Below are positions 26,200-35,556 of a DNA stretch of 64,000 nt, piece after piece (the first letter of the stretch is position 1; each line of letters opens with the position of its first letter). Origin of the DNA: Oceanicoccus sp. KOV_DT_Chl (GTDB lineage: Bacteria; Pseudomonadota; Gammaproteobacteria; Pseudomonadales; Dasaniaceae); NCBI RefSeq assembly GCF_900120175.1, contig NZ_FQLF01000002.1:1116001-1180000 (forward strand), given 5' to 3'. The notes beneath the pieces are model-generated. The model ran no database searches and was not told the DNA's origin. It worked only from the letters and a program-made list of their open reading frames with translations. Both the position numbers and the translations under genes were made by a program.

Positions 26200-27080
26200 G
26201 TAAACTTTCTCCAGCCTTTATCGGGCGTCTGGTACAGTTAGCTAGCAATCACGCTCCTGATGCATATTTATCACTGTGGCCTGCCAGCTAAACCCGCTTG
26301 CTAGCAGCGCATGTAAACCTTTTTAATCTGCAGCACATTAGCAAAATCGCAGCACGCAAGCAGTAACAATTTTTCCACCAGCAATAACGCAGATCACCTG
26401 GAGCCCTATCTTCAATATACTGGCATATCAGTACAATGAATTCAGCAATACCCTGCGGATATTTATTAAAGTTAATAAAATACAACCGGCAAAGACTTCC
26501 AAATTCCACTGCCAACCATAAAAAGTCTACATAATTTCGCCCCCTTTAAAGTTATCACTACTTTATGAAAGTCTTGGTCTTTAAAGTTAATTAGTCTCCA
26601 ACGCCGAAAGTGAGAAAAATTTAGTAGTCCTTTAATGTCACTCAGCTGAATTAAGAGAGGCATTATTCTATACATGGGGATATCTGCCGCAGCAGCTACC
26701 ATCAACAGGTGCTGTGATTGGGTCAATTAAAGCCTGGCAAGCTAAAGGACAAGCACAATCAAAATACACGCCTGCTGTTAATTCATCTCTCTTTTACGCT
26801 TATAAGCCCGCTCGCAGCATGATCTGACCACCGCATTTAACCATTTGATACTACCAAGACAGCAACCGCTTAATTCCAAACGGCGTTTTTTGTAAGTCAC
26901 TATGGCTGAAATCGTAATTGTTTGAATTTGCGAACTTCTTAGAATCCTTACAAATGAAACGACGATGAGAAGATCTTTTAAGCTACATCCCTTGTTAAAA
27001 AATTAGCTACAAAACCCATTAATCCATTCGTTGCTTGATTCAATCGATAATTACTCAGCTATACACACTCAGGAAAGAAC
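26200..27080. other. Long intergenic region before the thiolase gene
   Basis: About 880 bases. Short frames exist on the minus strand but show no family likeness, odd composition and no ribosome site. TTTAAAGTTA occurs twice (about 26546 and 26581). The one clear signal is the element at 26880-26926 shared with the TonB-receptor promoter region. Confidence 0.45.
26880..26926 (+). promoter_or_regulatory. Conserved 47-base element upstream of the thiolase gene
   Basis: Matches 35337-35383 at 37 of 47 positions without gaps, including ACGGCGTTTTT and CTATGGC. The two copies lie 154 and 173 bases before the thiolase and TonB-receptor starts. A likely binding site for the AraC-type regulator encoded at 34008-35066. 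Confidence 0.55.
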
Positions 27081-28265
27081 ATGAAAGAAGCCGTTATCGT
27101 CTCAACTGCCCGTACCCCTATTGGCCGCGCATTTAAAGGGGCATTAAACAATATCAAATCGCCAACGTTACAAGGCCACGCGATTCAACACGCAGTCGCT
27201 CGATCCGGCATTGACGGCGCTGAAATTGACGACGTTATAATTGGTGCGGTGCTCACCATGGGTACTTCCGGCATGAATGTCGCTCGCATGTCCGCCCTTG
27301 CGGCTGGTTTACCAAACACTGCCTCAGGCCAAACCATTGATCGCCAATGTTCCTCCGGCTTAATGGCTATCGCTACTGCCGCTAAACAAATTATGGTTGA
27401 CGGTATGCAGATTGTCGTTGCCGGTGGCCACGATAATATTTCCGCTGTACAACAAACGTATTTCGAATCCTGTTCCGATACTCAGGACCCCAACGTATTA
27501 CTGCATGCTGAACACGCTTACATGCCAATGCTGCTCACCGCAGAAAATGTCGCCAATAAATTTAACATCAGTCGCGAGGCACAGGATCGCTATGCGTTAC
27601 TGTCACAACAACGTACCGCAGCGGCACAGGCGGCGGCAAAATTCGACGAGGAAATCGCGCCGATCACTACCACTCAAGCCATCTTCGACAAAGAGAATAA
27701 AACCGTTAGCTACCAGGAAGTCACCTTATCGCAAGACGAAGGCAACCGCCCCTCGACCACACTGGAAAGTTTACAAACACTCATGCCGGTGATTGAAGGT
27801 GGCTCAATCACTGCCGGTAACGCCAGCCAACTTTCCGACGGCGCCTCCGCTTGTGTATTAATGGACAGCAAACTGGCAGAGCAACGCGGCCTGCAACCAC
27901 TGGGGATTTATCGCGGCATGATGGTCGCCGGTAACGCTCCGGAAGAAATGGGCATTGGCCCCATGTATGCCATTCCAAAGCTACTGAAACAACACGGACT
28001 GCGCATTAGCGATATCGGCCTGTGGGAATTAAACGAAGCCTTTGCCTGTCAGGCCTTGTACTGCCGCGATCAACTGGGCATTAATCCCGATATTTACAAT
28101 GTCAACGGCGGCGCCATCTCCATAGGTCACCCCTACGGCATGACCGGTTCCAGACAAGTCGGCCACGCTTTAATAGAAGGCAAACGACGCGGTGCAAAAT
28201 ATGTGGTGATTTCCATGTGTGTCGGTGGCGGCATGGGTGCGGCTGGATTATTTGAAGTCGCCTGA
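27081..28265 (+). CDS. Acetyl-CoA C-acyltransferase (thiolase)
   Basis: 394 residues. Cleaves 3-ketoacyl-CoA with CoA. Nucleophilic Cys in RQCSSGLMA (about residue 90), His in [15 protein letters not shown], and C-terminal acid/base Cys in [15 protein letters not shown] precedes the ATG. It is followed by the acyl-CoA dehydrogenase gene after 66 bases, forming a beta-oxidation pair; no enoyl-CoA hydratase gene is adjacent. Confidence 0.95.
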   Translation: MKEAVIVSTARTPIGRAFKGALNNIKSPTLQGHAIQHAVARSGIDGAEIDDVIIGAVLTMGTSGMNVARMSALAAGLPNTASGQTIDRQCSSGLMAIATAAKQIMVDGMQIVVAGGHDNISAVQQTYFESCSDTQDPNVLLHAEHAYMPMLLTAENVANKFNISREAQDRYALLSQQRTAAAQAAAKFDEEIAPITTTQAIFDKENKTVSYQEVTLSQDEGNRPSTTLESLQTLMPVIEGGSITAGNASQLSDGASACVLMDSKLAEQRGLQPLGIYRGMMVAGNAPEEMGIGPMYAIPKLLKQHGLRISDIGLWELNEAFACQALYCRDQLGINPDIYNVNGGAISIGHPYGMTGSRQVGHALIEGKRRGAKYVVISMCVGGGMGAAGLFEVA

Positions 28266-28331
28266 CATTCCACCGCTAAACACGGCCAGCATTAACGGCA
28301 AACGATTTGCAAAATACTCCCGGAGAACACC

Positions 28332-30128
28332 ATGCCCGAATACAAAGCCCCACTGCGCGACATTCAATTTGCGTTAAATGAAGTGCTCGGTTTTGAACAG
28401 CATTATCAAAACTTACCCGGCGCAGAAGAAGCTACCCCGGAATTAGTCAACGCAATCTTTGCCGAGGCCGCCAAGTTCAGCGAACAAGTCATCAGCCCGC
28501 TCAACCGCAGCGGTGATGAACAAGGTTGCCAATGGCAGGACGGTAAGGTGAGTACACCCGACGGATTTAAATCGGCTTATGAACAATTTATCGAAGGTGG
28601 CTGGCCCGGTTTATCGCAGCAAATAGAGTATGGTGGCCAGGGCTTACCCTCATCATTGAATGCGGTGTTCTATGAAATGCTTTGCAGCGCCAATCATTCC
28701 TGGTCGATGTACCCCAGCCTCACCTGGGGTGCGATAAAAACACTGACCGCACATGCACCGGAAGAACTCAAACAGCGTTACTTGCCTAAAATGGTAGAAG
28801 GCCTTTGGTCGGGCACCATGTGCCTAACGGAATCGCACTGTGGTTCCGATCTGGGCTTGCTGCGCACAAAAGCCAGCCCCAACACCGATGGTACTTACGC
28901 CATTAGCGGCAGCAAAATATTTATCTCCGCCGGTGAACACGATCTGGTCGATAATATTGTGCATATCGTATTAGCACGACTGCCGGATGCACCAGCCGGC
29001 GTCAAAGGGATTTCGCTCTTTGTGGTGCCTAAAATATGGGTTGAAGCCGACGGCAGCACAGCGCAAAGCAATGGCGTTAGCTGCGGCTCTATCGAGCATA
29101 AAATGGGCATTAACGGCAATGCCACCTGCGTAATCAATTTTGATAATGCACAAGGGTTTTTAATCAGCCCGCCCAATAAGGGTATGAGCTGTATGTTTAC
29201 CTTTATCAATGAATCGCGCTTAGGCGTAGCGCAACAAGGTCACGGCCATATTGAGTCTTCATTTCAGGGGGCATTGCGTTATGCCCGCGAGCGGTTGCAA
29301 ATGCGCGCACCGATTCGCGCGCTGCCGGAACAAGCTGCCGATCCAATCATCGTGCACCCCGATGTGCGCCGTATGTTACTCACCCAAAAAGCGTTTGCTG
29401 AAGGCGGCCGCTTACTCACTTATTACTGCGCACAATTAATGGATATCGCCCACGCCAGCGCTGATGCCAAGCAACGACAACGCGCTGAAACCGAACTGGC
29501 GTTATTAACCCCCATCGCTAAAGGCTTCCTAACAGAAATGAGCATGGAGGCCGCCAGTTATGGTGTGCAAGTGCTAGGGGGCCACGGTTTTATTCGCGAG
29601 TGGGGCATGGAACAGGAGTACCGGGATACCCGCATTACCGCGATTTATGAAGGCACTAACGGCATTCAGGCACTCGATTTATTGGGCCGGAAAATTTTGG
29701 CCAGTAAAGGCAGCGTGATGGCGCCGTTTATCGAACACATTCAGGCGCTGTGCAAGCAACAACATCCAGAACAGGTTTTACCCTGGATTAAACAACTCAG
29801 TGACGCGCTGGAATTGTGGCTGGAGTTAACCCGAGAACTCGGCGTATCAGCTCAACAGGATGCAAACGCTGTCGGCGCTGCGGCCTACGATTATTTAATG
29901 ATTGCAGGCTATACCACGCTGGCTTACTTCTGGGCACAAAGTGCTAGCACGGCGGCTACCGCACTCAGTCATGACAGCGACGACGCCGATTTTTATCAGG
30001 CTAAATTATCCACCGCCCGGTTTTATTTTGAGCGCCTCTTGCCACGCACTTTAAGTCTTGCTGCCGGTGTCCGCTCAGGGTCGGAAAACCTAATGACATT
30101 GCCCGCCGAATTTTTTGGCCGGGATTAA
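28332..30128 (+). CDS. Acyl-CoA dehydrogenase, long form with extra C-terminal domain
   Basis: 598 residues, longer than the 380-residue short form. FAD domain with MCLTESHCGSDLG and the IHAD-type C-terminal signature DTRITAIYEGTNGIQALDLLGRK, whose Glu is the catalytic base. The last 130 residues form the helical domain typical of the 600-residue members. Oxidises acyl-CoA to 2-enoyl-CoA, passing electrons to ETF. GGAGA precedes the ATG. Partner of the thiolase gene. Confidence 0.94.
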   Translation: MPEYKAPLRDIQFALNEVLGFEQHYQNLPGAEEATPELVNAIFAEAAKFSEQVISPLNRSGDEQGCQWQDGKVSTPDGFKSAYEQFIEGGWPGLSQQIEYGGQGLPSSLNAVFYEMLCSANHSWSMYPSLTWGAIKTLTAHAPEELKQRYLPKMVEGLWSGTMCLTESHCGSDLGLLRTKASPNTDGTYAISGSKIFISAGEHDLVDNIVHIVLARLPDAPAGVKGISLFVVPKIWVEADGSTAQSNGVSCGSIEHKMGINGNATCVINFDNAQGFLISPPNKGMSCMFTFINESRLGVAQQGHGHIESSFQGALRYARERLQMRAPIRALPEQAADPIIVHPDVRRMLLTQKAFAEGGRLLTYYCAQLMDIAHASADAKQRQRAETELALLTPIAKGFLTEMSMEAASYGVQVLGGHGFIREWGMEQEYRDTRITAIYEGTNGIQALDLLGRKILASKGSVMAPFIEHIQALCKQQHPEQVLPWIKQLSDALELWLELTRELGVSAQQDANAVGAAAYDYLMIAGYTTLAYFWAQSASTAATALSHDSDDADFYQAKLSTARFYFERLLPRTLSLAAGVRSGSENLMTLPAEFFGRD

Positions 30129-30133
30129 CACCA

Positions 30134-30169
30134 GTGCCGATATATACAGCTCACTGTATATATCGGCAC
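30134..30169. terminator. Perfect 16-base stem hairpin between convergent genes
   Basis: GTGCCGATATATACAG (30134-30149), loop CTCA, then the perfect complement (30154-30169). A second small hairpin, AACCGTT-AAAC-AACGGTT, follows directly. There is no long T-run, so it may stop or protect transcripts of both convergent genes. Confidence 0.6.
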
Positions 30170-30188
30170 AACCGTTAAACAACGGTTA

Positions 30189-30698
30189 TTAATTTTGTGG
30201 TGTTGCTAGTCTGGCCATCAGCTGACCAATCGCCAGTATGCCTCCAATAACCACAGCACCACCAACCAGTGTCACCAACATCCAGGTCAATGGCGCCGGT
30301 GTTACTCCCGCTGCGTTCGCCGCCAAACCGCTCACTAAAAAAAACATAAAAGCATAATTATTAAATACCAGCGGCAGGATTTCGCCCAGCGCGACAATCG
30401 CATAGACCACCAGACAAATAAACATCAATCGCGCCATCCAGACACCTAACAATGGCCCGGTCAGCTCGACAAACTGCTTCGTCAACACATAACAAGCCAC
30501 CCCGGTCACACCGCCCACAATAAGTTGTTGTGCGCGGGATTTATCCATATGCGCCTCGAAAAAAAAGATCATCACCATAAAAGCGGGCCACGCTGGCAAC
30601 TGCAAGTAATGCAGCACCAGTTCCAGTAGCACAATAAATATCAGTAAAAAAACTCCAAAAATTAATCGCTCTTTTTTTAAACCCACCGTCTTATTCAT
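30189..30698 (-). CDS. Unknown integral membrane protein
   Basis: About 169 residues from ATG 30698 (AGGAG seven bases upstream; a frame extending to 30752 has no ribosome site). Five predicted helices (about 12-30, 32-50, 58-75, 80-120 and 135-160). No family is recognised. A transporter-like or stress membrane protein is possible. Confidence 0.65.
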   Translation of the reverse strand: MNKTVGLKKERLIFGVFLLIFIVLLELVLHYLQLPAWPAFMVMIFFFEAHMDKSRAQQLIVGGVTGVACYVLTKQFVELTGPLLGVWMARLMFICLVVYAIVALGEILPLVFNNYAFMFFLVSGLAANAAGVTPAPLTWMLVTLVGGAVVIGGILAIGQLMARLATPQN

Positions 30699-30942
30699 CG
30701 ACATACTCCTATTATTTTTTCGAAATCTAACAAAATAGATCAGTGGCGCCACTTAATTTTACTTTTCGTTTTCTGATATTTCTTTCCTAAAACCGCGAAA
30801 AGCAATGACAGCACCCTGAGCGGCCGGAACCCCACTCCCTTTCAGGAAACTATCATCACTGCCTGCTAGACGGTGCAATGCTGATGCTTAGGTCAAAAAA
30901 CCGTAATAATGGCAACAAACTCTCAAACAAGTGCCATTCGAC

Positions 30943-32118
30943 TCAAGGACGGTTTCTACCTAACTCATCGTGACTGCTCACCCACTCTTCTGACACCACC
31001 GCCGCCCCCAGCGACACCTCACCACACAAAATGGTGGCGGCGATAATTTCCGCCAGCTTTCTGACTTTACCGGCGCCATAACAATCCATCACCTGTAAAC
31101 ATTCTTTTTGCGTTGCCAAGCCGGTTCCTCCACCATAAGTCGCCACAATCAGCGACGGCAACGTAACTGAATAATAATAATCCCCTGCCGGGGTGATTTC
31201 GGCATAGACCAAACTGGCGTGCGATTCAGCTACATTGGCTTCGTCCTGACCAGTGGCAATAAACACCGACGCAATACCGTTTGCTGTATGTACACCATTG
31301 TGCACCGCCCCCGCCATCAACCCACCTAATTGCGAAGTGCGCCGCGCTGCATACATTTTTTCTGGCGTGGTGCGCATTTTTTCCAACAGCAATGCACGTG
31401 GCAACGTCACCTCCGCAATCACTCGCTTACCACGGCTATGCAAGGTATTTAGTTGTGAATGTTTTTTATCGGTATCCATATTGCCGGATAAAAAATAGTG
31501 CGACATCTGTCCCTGATAATTAGCAATAATCCACTGGCACGCCGTATAGGCGGCCTTACCGCACATGTTCTGTCCAGCGGCATCGCCGGTAGTAAAATTG
31601 AAACGCAAGTACAACATGCGACTGGCGGGGTACTGTTCAATATTGCGCAGCTTGCCACTGCTGGTAGTCGTTTCTGCAGCGGCTTTAATGCCTGCAAAAT
31701 TTTCTGTCACCCACAGTGCAAAATCCCGGGCACCGCGCGCATCTTCAAACGCAAACACCGGTGAGCGTTGCATCGCATCATCAACCACTGTCGTTTTGAC
31801 ACCACCTGCCGCTCGCGTTAATCCCATGCCCCGACTATAACTCGCCACCAGTGTTCCTTCTGTAGTGGCCATGGGCACATAAAAATCACCGCTGGCATGT
31901 TCGCCATTGACTAATAACGGCCCGGCAAATCCCAACGGCATCTGCACGACTCCGGTAAAGTTTTCAATATTGCCGGGCAATATGGCCGGATCAAATGAAT
32001 ACTGACTGGTGTGACTTAAATCAGCCCCGGTTTGATTTTGAATAAACTGACGACGTTCATCGGCAGCCGCATAAGTGTAATCATGGTCTGCATGGCGTGG
32101 TATTTTTATTGAACTCAT
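30943..32118 (-). CDS. Hydroxymethylglutaryl-CoA reductase
   Basis: 391 residues. Interconverts HMG-CoA and mevalonate. Catalytic residues: Glu in TTEGTLVAS (about 87), Lys in DTDKKHS, Asp in TGDAAGQNM, and a C-terminal His in SSHDELGRNR. ENFTG corresponds to the ENVIG motif of class I enzymes. No other mevalonate-pathway gene is in the window. Lying with an alcohol dehydrogenase and thioesterase, it could serve mevalonate or isoprenoid breakdown rather than synthesis. Third gene of a minus-strand operon. Confidence 0.9.
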   Translation of the reverse strand: MSSIKIPRHADHDYTYAAADERRQFIQNQTGADLSHTSQYSFDPAILPGNIENFTGVVQMPLGFAGPLLVNGEHASGDFYVPMATTEGTLVASYSRGMGLTRAAGGVKTTVVDDAMQRSPVFAFEDARGARDFALWVTENFAGIKAAAETTTSSGKLRNIEQYPASRMLYLRFNFTTGDAAGQNMCGKAAYTACQWIIANYQGQMSHYFLSGNMDTDKKHSQLNTLHSRGKRVIAEVTLPRALLLEKMRTTPEKMYAARRTSQLGGLMAGAVHNGVHTANGIASVFIATGQDEANVAESHASLVYAEITPAGDYYYSVTLPSLIVATYGGGTGLATQKECLQVMDCYGAGKVRKLAEIIAATILCGEVSLGAAVVSEEWVSSHDELGRNRP

Positions 32119-32162
32119 ATTCTCTATCCTGTCAGTGCATCGTGAACAACAAAACTATTCAA

Positions 32163-32624
32163 TTATTGCGGCCGCAAACTCAGCAGTCCGTTTTTTAAAT
32201 CTCCCGCAATCGGCACTGGCCGTTCGGTTTCACGATCGACAAAAACATGGGTAAAGGAGCCATAAGCACTTGCCTGCTGCTGCCCCTGCTTAAACAGTGC
32301 CAAACCATATTGCACAGAGCTGGTGCCGATGCGATTGACCCGCAGCCCGCCAACTAATTCATCCGGAAACGTCAATCCATTTTTATAAAAACATTCTGAA
32401 TGTACGATATAACCTATAACCTTACCCTTGCGAATATCCAAACTGCATTCACGAATCAAAAACGTATTAGCGATAGTGTCAAAATAAGAATAGTAGTGGA
32501 CGTTATTGATATGCCCGTAAATATCATTATCCATCCAGCGTGTAGTGAGTGGTAAAAACCAGGCATAATCATCGCGCTGATTAAAAATTAACGATTCCGT
32601 ATCTGACATAGCTTCTTTACTCAT
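32163..32624 (-). CDS. Hotdog-fold acyl-CoA thioesterase
   Basis: 153 residues of the 4-hydroxybenzoyl-CoA thioesterase type: RWMDNDIYGHINNVHYYSYFD carries the catalytic Asp at the start of the hot-dog helix. Hydrolyses a CoA thioester, substrate unknown. An inner ATG at 32609 is an alternative start. Sits four bases after the alcohol dehydrogenase stop and 44 before HMG-CoA reductase, so one transcript is likely. Confidence 0.88.
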   Translation of the reverse strand: MSKEAMSDTESLIFNQRDDYAWFLPLTTRWMDNDIYGHINNVHYYSYFDTIANTFLIRECSLDIRKGKVIGYIVHSECFYKNGLTFPDELVGGLRVNRIGTSSVQYGLALFKQGQQQASAYGSFTHVFVDRETERPVPIAGDLKNGLLSLRPQ

Positions 32625-32627
32625 TTA

Positions 32628-33785
32628 TTAAAAGGCCGCCTGATAAAGCGCCAGTGCATCGCTGACCAATAACTCGCGCGGGTTATTAATTAATAAACGC
32701 TGTTGCAACATGGCATCCGCTGCCAGCAGCGATAAGTCCGCCGCCGGTACATTGAGTTCAGATAGCGTTGCAGGTAAACCCAGAGTGGCTATCAACTCGA
32801 TAAAGTATTGCTCCAGCTGCACACAGCGCGCACTCACTGACACTGCCAGCTCGCTTAGGGGAATCACAATTTCTGCCAACTCGGCATACCAAAACTGCGC
32901 AGCCGGGGCGTTAAAACGCAATACATGGGGCAGCATCAATGAATTACTTAAACCATGGGGAATATGGTAGTGCCCCCCTAACGGATACGCCAAGGCGTGG
33001 ACAGCAGCAACCGGTGCATTGGCAAACGCCTGCCCGGCCAAACAGGCACCTAACAACATCGCCTGACGCGCTTCAATATTATTGCCATCGTGGGTAGCGG
33101 TAACGATATGTGATGACAGCAACCGCAACGCTTCACGGGCAAGCATATCGGTGTAGGGATTTTTTTTATGGATACTAGTATAGGCCTCCACCGCATGCAC
33201 CATCGCATCAACACCGGTCATTGCAGTTATCGACGGCGGTAAATCCACCGTCAACTCTGCATCCAACAACGCCACGTCTGGGTAGAGCTGTGACGCCACC
33301 ACCCCCATTTTGGTCGTTTCGCCGGTAGTGACAATCGCGACTGCAGTCACCTCGGAACCGGTACCCGCCGTCGTGGGAATTAAAATTAACGGCAGCCGTT
33401 TGCCCTTGGCTTGCTCAACACCGTAAATGTCAGCCAGCGCTTCACCAGAGCGCGCCATCAGTGCCACTAGTTTGGCAGTATCCATCGAGCTACCGCCACC
33501 AAAACCAATAATGCCATCAACAGCCTCAGCCTTGGCGTACGCCAACGCCTGATTGACGATAGCCTCTGGTGGATCGGCAATGACTTCAGTAAACGCGTAA
33601 AACGGTAATCCAGCTGCACTCAGTTGTTGTTCGAGACGAGCAAGCAAACCCAACTGCTTAATACCTGCATCAGTCACAATCAATGGTTTAGTAATACCCT
33701 GGCTGAGACAAACTTCACCGATCCGTTGCAGCGAACCGATTTCATTGATAATGGTTTTACTGGTAGTAAAAGAAAAATTTTTCAT
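32628..33785 (-). CDS. Iron-containing alcohol dehydrogenase
   Basis: 385 residues, group III ADH. NAD site GGGSSMDTAK; TTAGTGSEVT; metal ligands Asp and His in MDAMVHAVEAY and HALAYPLGGHYHIPHG. Oxidises a primary alcohol or reduces an aldehyde. First gene of the ADH-thioesterase-HMG-CoA reductase unit. Confidence 0.92.
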   Translation of the reverse strand: MKNFSFTTSKTIINEIGSLQRIGEVCLSQGITKPLIVTDAGIKQLGLLARLEQQLSAAGLPFYAFTEVIADPPEAIVNQALAYAKAEAVDGIIGFGGGSSMDTAKLVALMARSGEALADIYGVEQAKGKRLPLILIPTTAGTGSEVTAVAIVTTGETTKMGVVASQLYPDVALLDAELTVDLPPSITAMTGVDAMVHAVEAYTSIHKKNPYTDMLAREALRLLSSHIVTATHDGNNIEARQAMLLGACLAGQAFANAPVAAVHALAYPLGGHYHIPHGLSNSLMLPHVLRFNAPAAQFWYAELAEIVIPLSELAVSVSARCVQLEQYFIELIATLGLPATLSELNVPAADLSLLAADAMLQQRLLINNPRELLVSDALALYQAAF

Positions 33786-34007
33786 CCTGCAACCCTGGGA
33801 TATTATCCTTGCCGCATGATTGTTATTACAGGGCTACCGGACAATAGACTCATCAATAGCAACCACCGCCTTTGCAGCGATACACATTATTCTGACGTCT
33901 TCAGTCGAAACAGGACGGGGTTGGTTGAATGGAAGATTCTAAATAGCTATGAGGCAGAGACAATTACAATTCCTACCAAAGTGACTTACTAAAAACGCCT
34001 TGCCGCT

Positions 34008-35066
34008 TTACTCGCTGCCAGCAATCACTTTATCGGCAGCGCGATACTGGCCGGGAGTCACTCCGGTCCATTTTTTAAAAGCGCGGAAAAAAGCACTCAC
34101 CTCATCAAAACCCAGACGATCAGCTATATCACGATTACCCAAATCTGCCGAGGCAAGATAATGAAAGGCGGCCTGCATCCGACACTCATCTTTTAAGCGC
34201 TGAAAGGTTGTTCCCTCCAACTGCAAGTGGCGACGCAACGTAGTAACTGACATACAAAGCTGCTCCGCCACGCGCTCAGTGCCTAGCATATTATGCCCAA
34301 CATTTTGATTGAGTATCGCCATCACCCGCGACTTGGTGGTATGTCCGCTGCCCGCATTAATTACAATACCGAAAGGTGCACGGCGTAAAAAATCTTCAAC
34401 ACTTTCTTCAGTTTGAATAATAGTGGCATCGAGATAACTGGCGGGAAACTCGAAACCATTGACGACATAATCAAAGATCAGTTCATCCGAACTGAACTGC
34501 GCCATTTCCCATTCCTGTTCCGGTTTGGTAAAAGTGAACAAGGTGCGATCAGCCTTTAAATCACTGCCAATTAACCAACTCCAATGCTGTTGCCAGGAGG
34601 CCAGAGTGGTGTGAATAACCACGGGGCGCACATTTTTTATAATCTCATTAAACCCCTCCTGACTGAGGTTATCCAATGGCGCTAAGCTGACCCGGGCAAC
34701 ATCACCTACCTCTTCCAATAAAATACTGATACGAAAACCGCGGCAAATTTGCCCAAACTCCCAAGCCCTGATTAACGCCTGCCGCAAGGTTTTACATTGC
34801 ACCATTAACAGCGACAATAAGCGAAATGAGCCTGGCCTAATTTTGCCGCCGCTGAGCATACCAAACCACTCATCTTGCATCACGCCAATAGCGCGCTGAT
34901 ATAACTTGCCATAATGCAGTGCAGAAAAATAACGCTGCTGCTCTAATGCCGCGGGATCAATACCCACATCCGCCAATAAGCGAAAAGGATCGTAACCCCG
35001 ATCGCTGACTTCTTTAAGCAGTGTGGTGATATAACTGGTGGGAATGATGATTTCTTCTGTTGCCAT
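34008..35066 (-). CDS. AraC-family regulator with arabinose-binding-type sensor domain
   Basis: 352 residues. N-terminal ligand-binding domain (about 30-210) of the type common in lipid and steroid regulators, and a C-terminal double helix-turn-helix (about 250-345; AEQLCMSVTTLRRHLQ, DIADRLGFDEVSAFFRAFKKWTG). Divergent from the TonB receptor gene across a 490-base region carrying the 47-base element. Probable activator of the island. Confidence 0.9.
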   Translation of the reverse strand: MATEEIIIPTSYITTLLKEVSDRGYDPFRLLADVGIDPAALEQQRYFSALHYGKLYQRAIGVMQDEWFGMLSGGKIRPGSFRLLSLLMVQCKTLRQALIRAWEFGQICRGFRISILLEEVGDVARVSLAPLDNLSQEGFNEIIKNVRPVVIHTTLASWQQHWSWLIGSDLKADRTLFTFTKPEQEWEMAQFSSDELIFDYVVNGFEFPASYLDATIIQTEESVEDFLRRAPFGIVINAGSGHTTKSRVMAILNQNVGHNMLGTERVAEQLCMSVTTLRRHLQLEGTTFQRLKDECRMQAAFHYLASADLGNRDIADRLGFDEVSAFFRAFKKWTGVTPGQYRAADKVIAGSE

Positions 35067-35556
35067 TATTTTTTCCAGCTAGCAGGAATATTACTCTTTA
35101 TCACGCGCTTATTGACCAACACAACCCAACAAAGAGGGCGAACACCTGGAGGGCTTGTTAGTCACTTTATTGCCCCCTGCACTCATTAAATATAGTTATA
35201 AAAAACACTATAGCTATTCAATTTAAAAATATACTGGTCTAAAAGCCAGCATAACGTTATCGATACCACTATTTATTCGCAACTTAATTTACCAATATCC
35301 ACCTGATTGAGTGTATTTACTGCTCCACAAGCTGCTACGGCGTTTTTGGTAACTGACTATGGCGGGAATTGTTATTTTTTTCAGTAGTGGTTCTCCGCTA
35401 ACCTCCATGCTTAATAAATACAGTAATACAAAGCTCAGCGCTGGTATCAGAATAAAGTCGTAGTTTGCAGTTCCTAGTCGGTTAAACCGCTGATTTCTAT
35501 AGCAGTTTTAATACCATAAAAATTTGTTGCGAAAAAATAATAACCAGGAGACACAG
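35067..35556. other. Divergent promoter region between AraC regulator and TonB receptor
   Basis: 490 bases without a gene; AT-rich near 35200-35250. Holds the shared element at 35337-35383. No other motif is assigned. Confidence 0.5.
35337..35383 (+). promoter_or_regulatory. Conserved 47-base element upstream of the TonB receptor
   Basis: Second copy of the element at 26880-26926 (37 of 47 identical). Conserved words are ACGGCGTTTTT, GTAA and ACTATGGC. Confidence 0.55.

Noticed and set aside
26288-26726. Two short minus-strand frames in the long intergenic region
   Set aside because: No ribosome site, no recognisable domain, compositionally like non-coding DNA.
30943-32118. Evidence of a complete mevalonate pathway
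   Set aside because: Only HMG-CoA reductase is present; no synthase, kinase or decarboxylase gene in the window.
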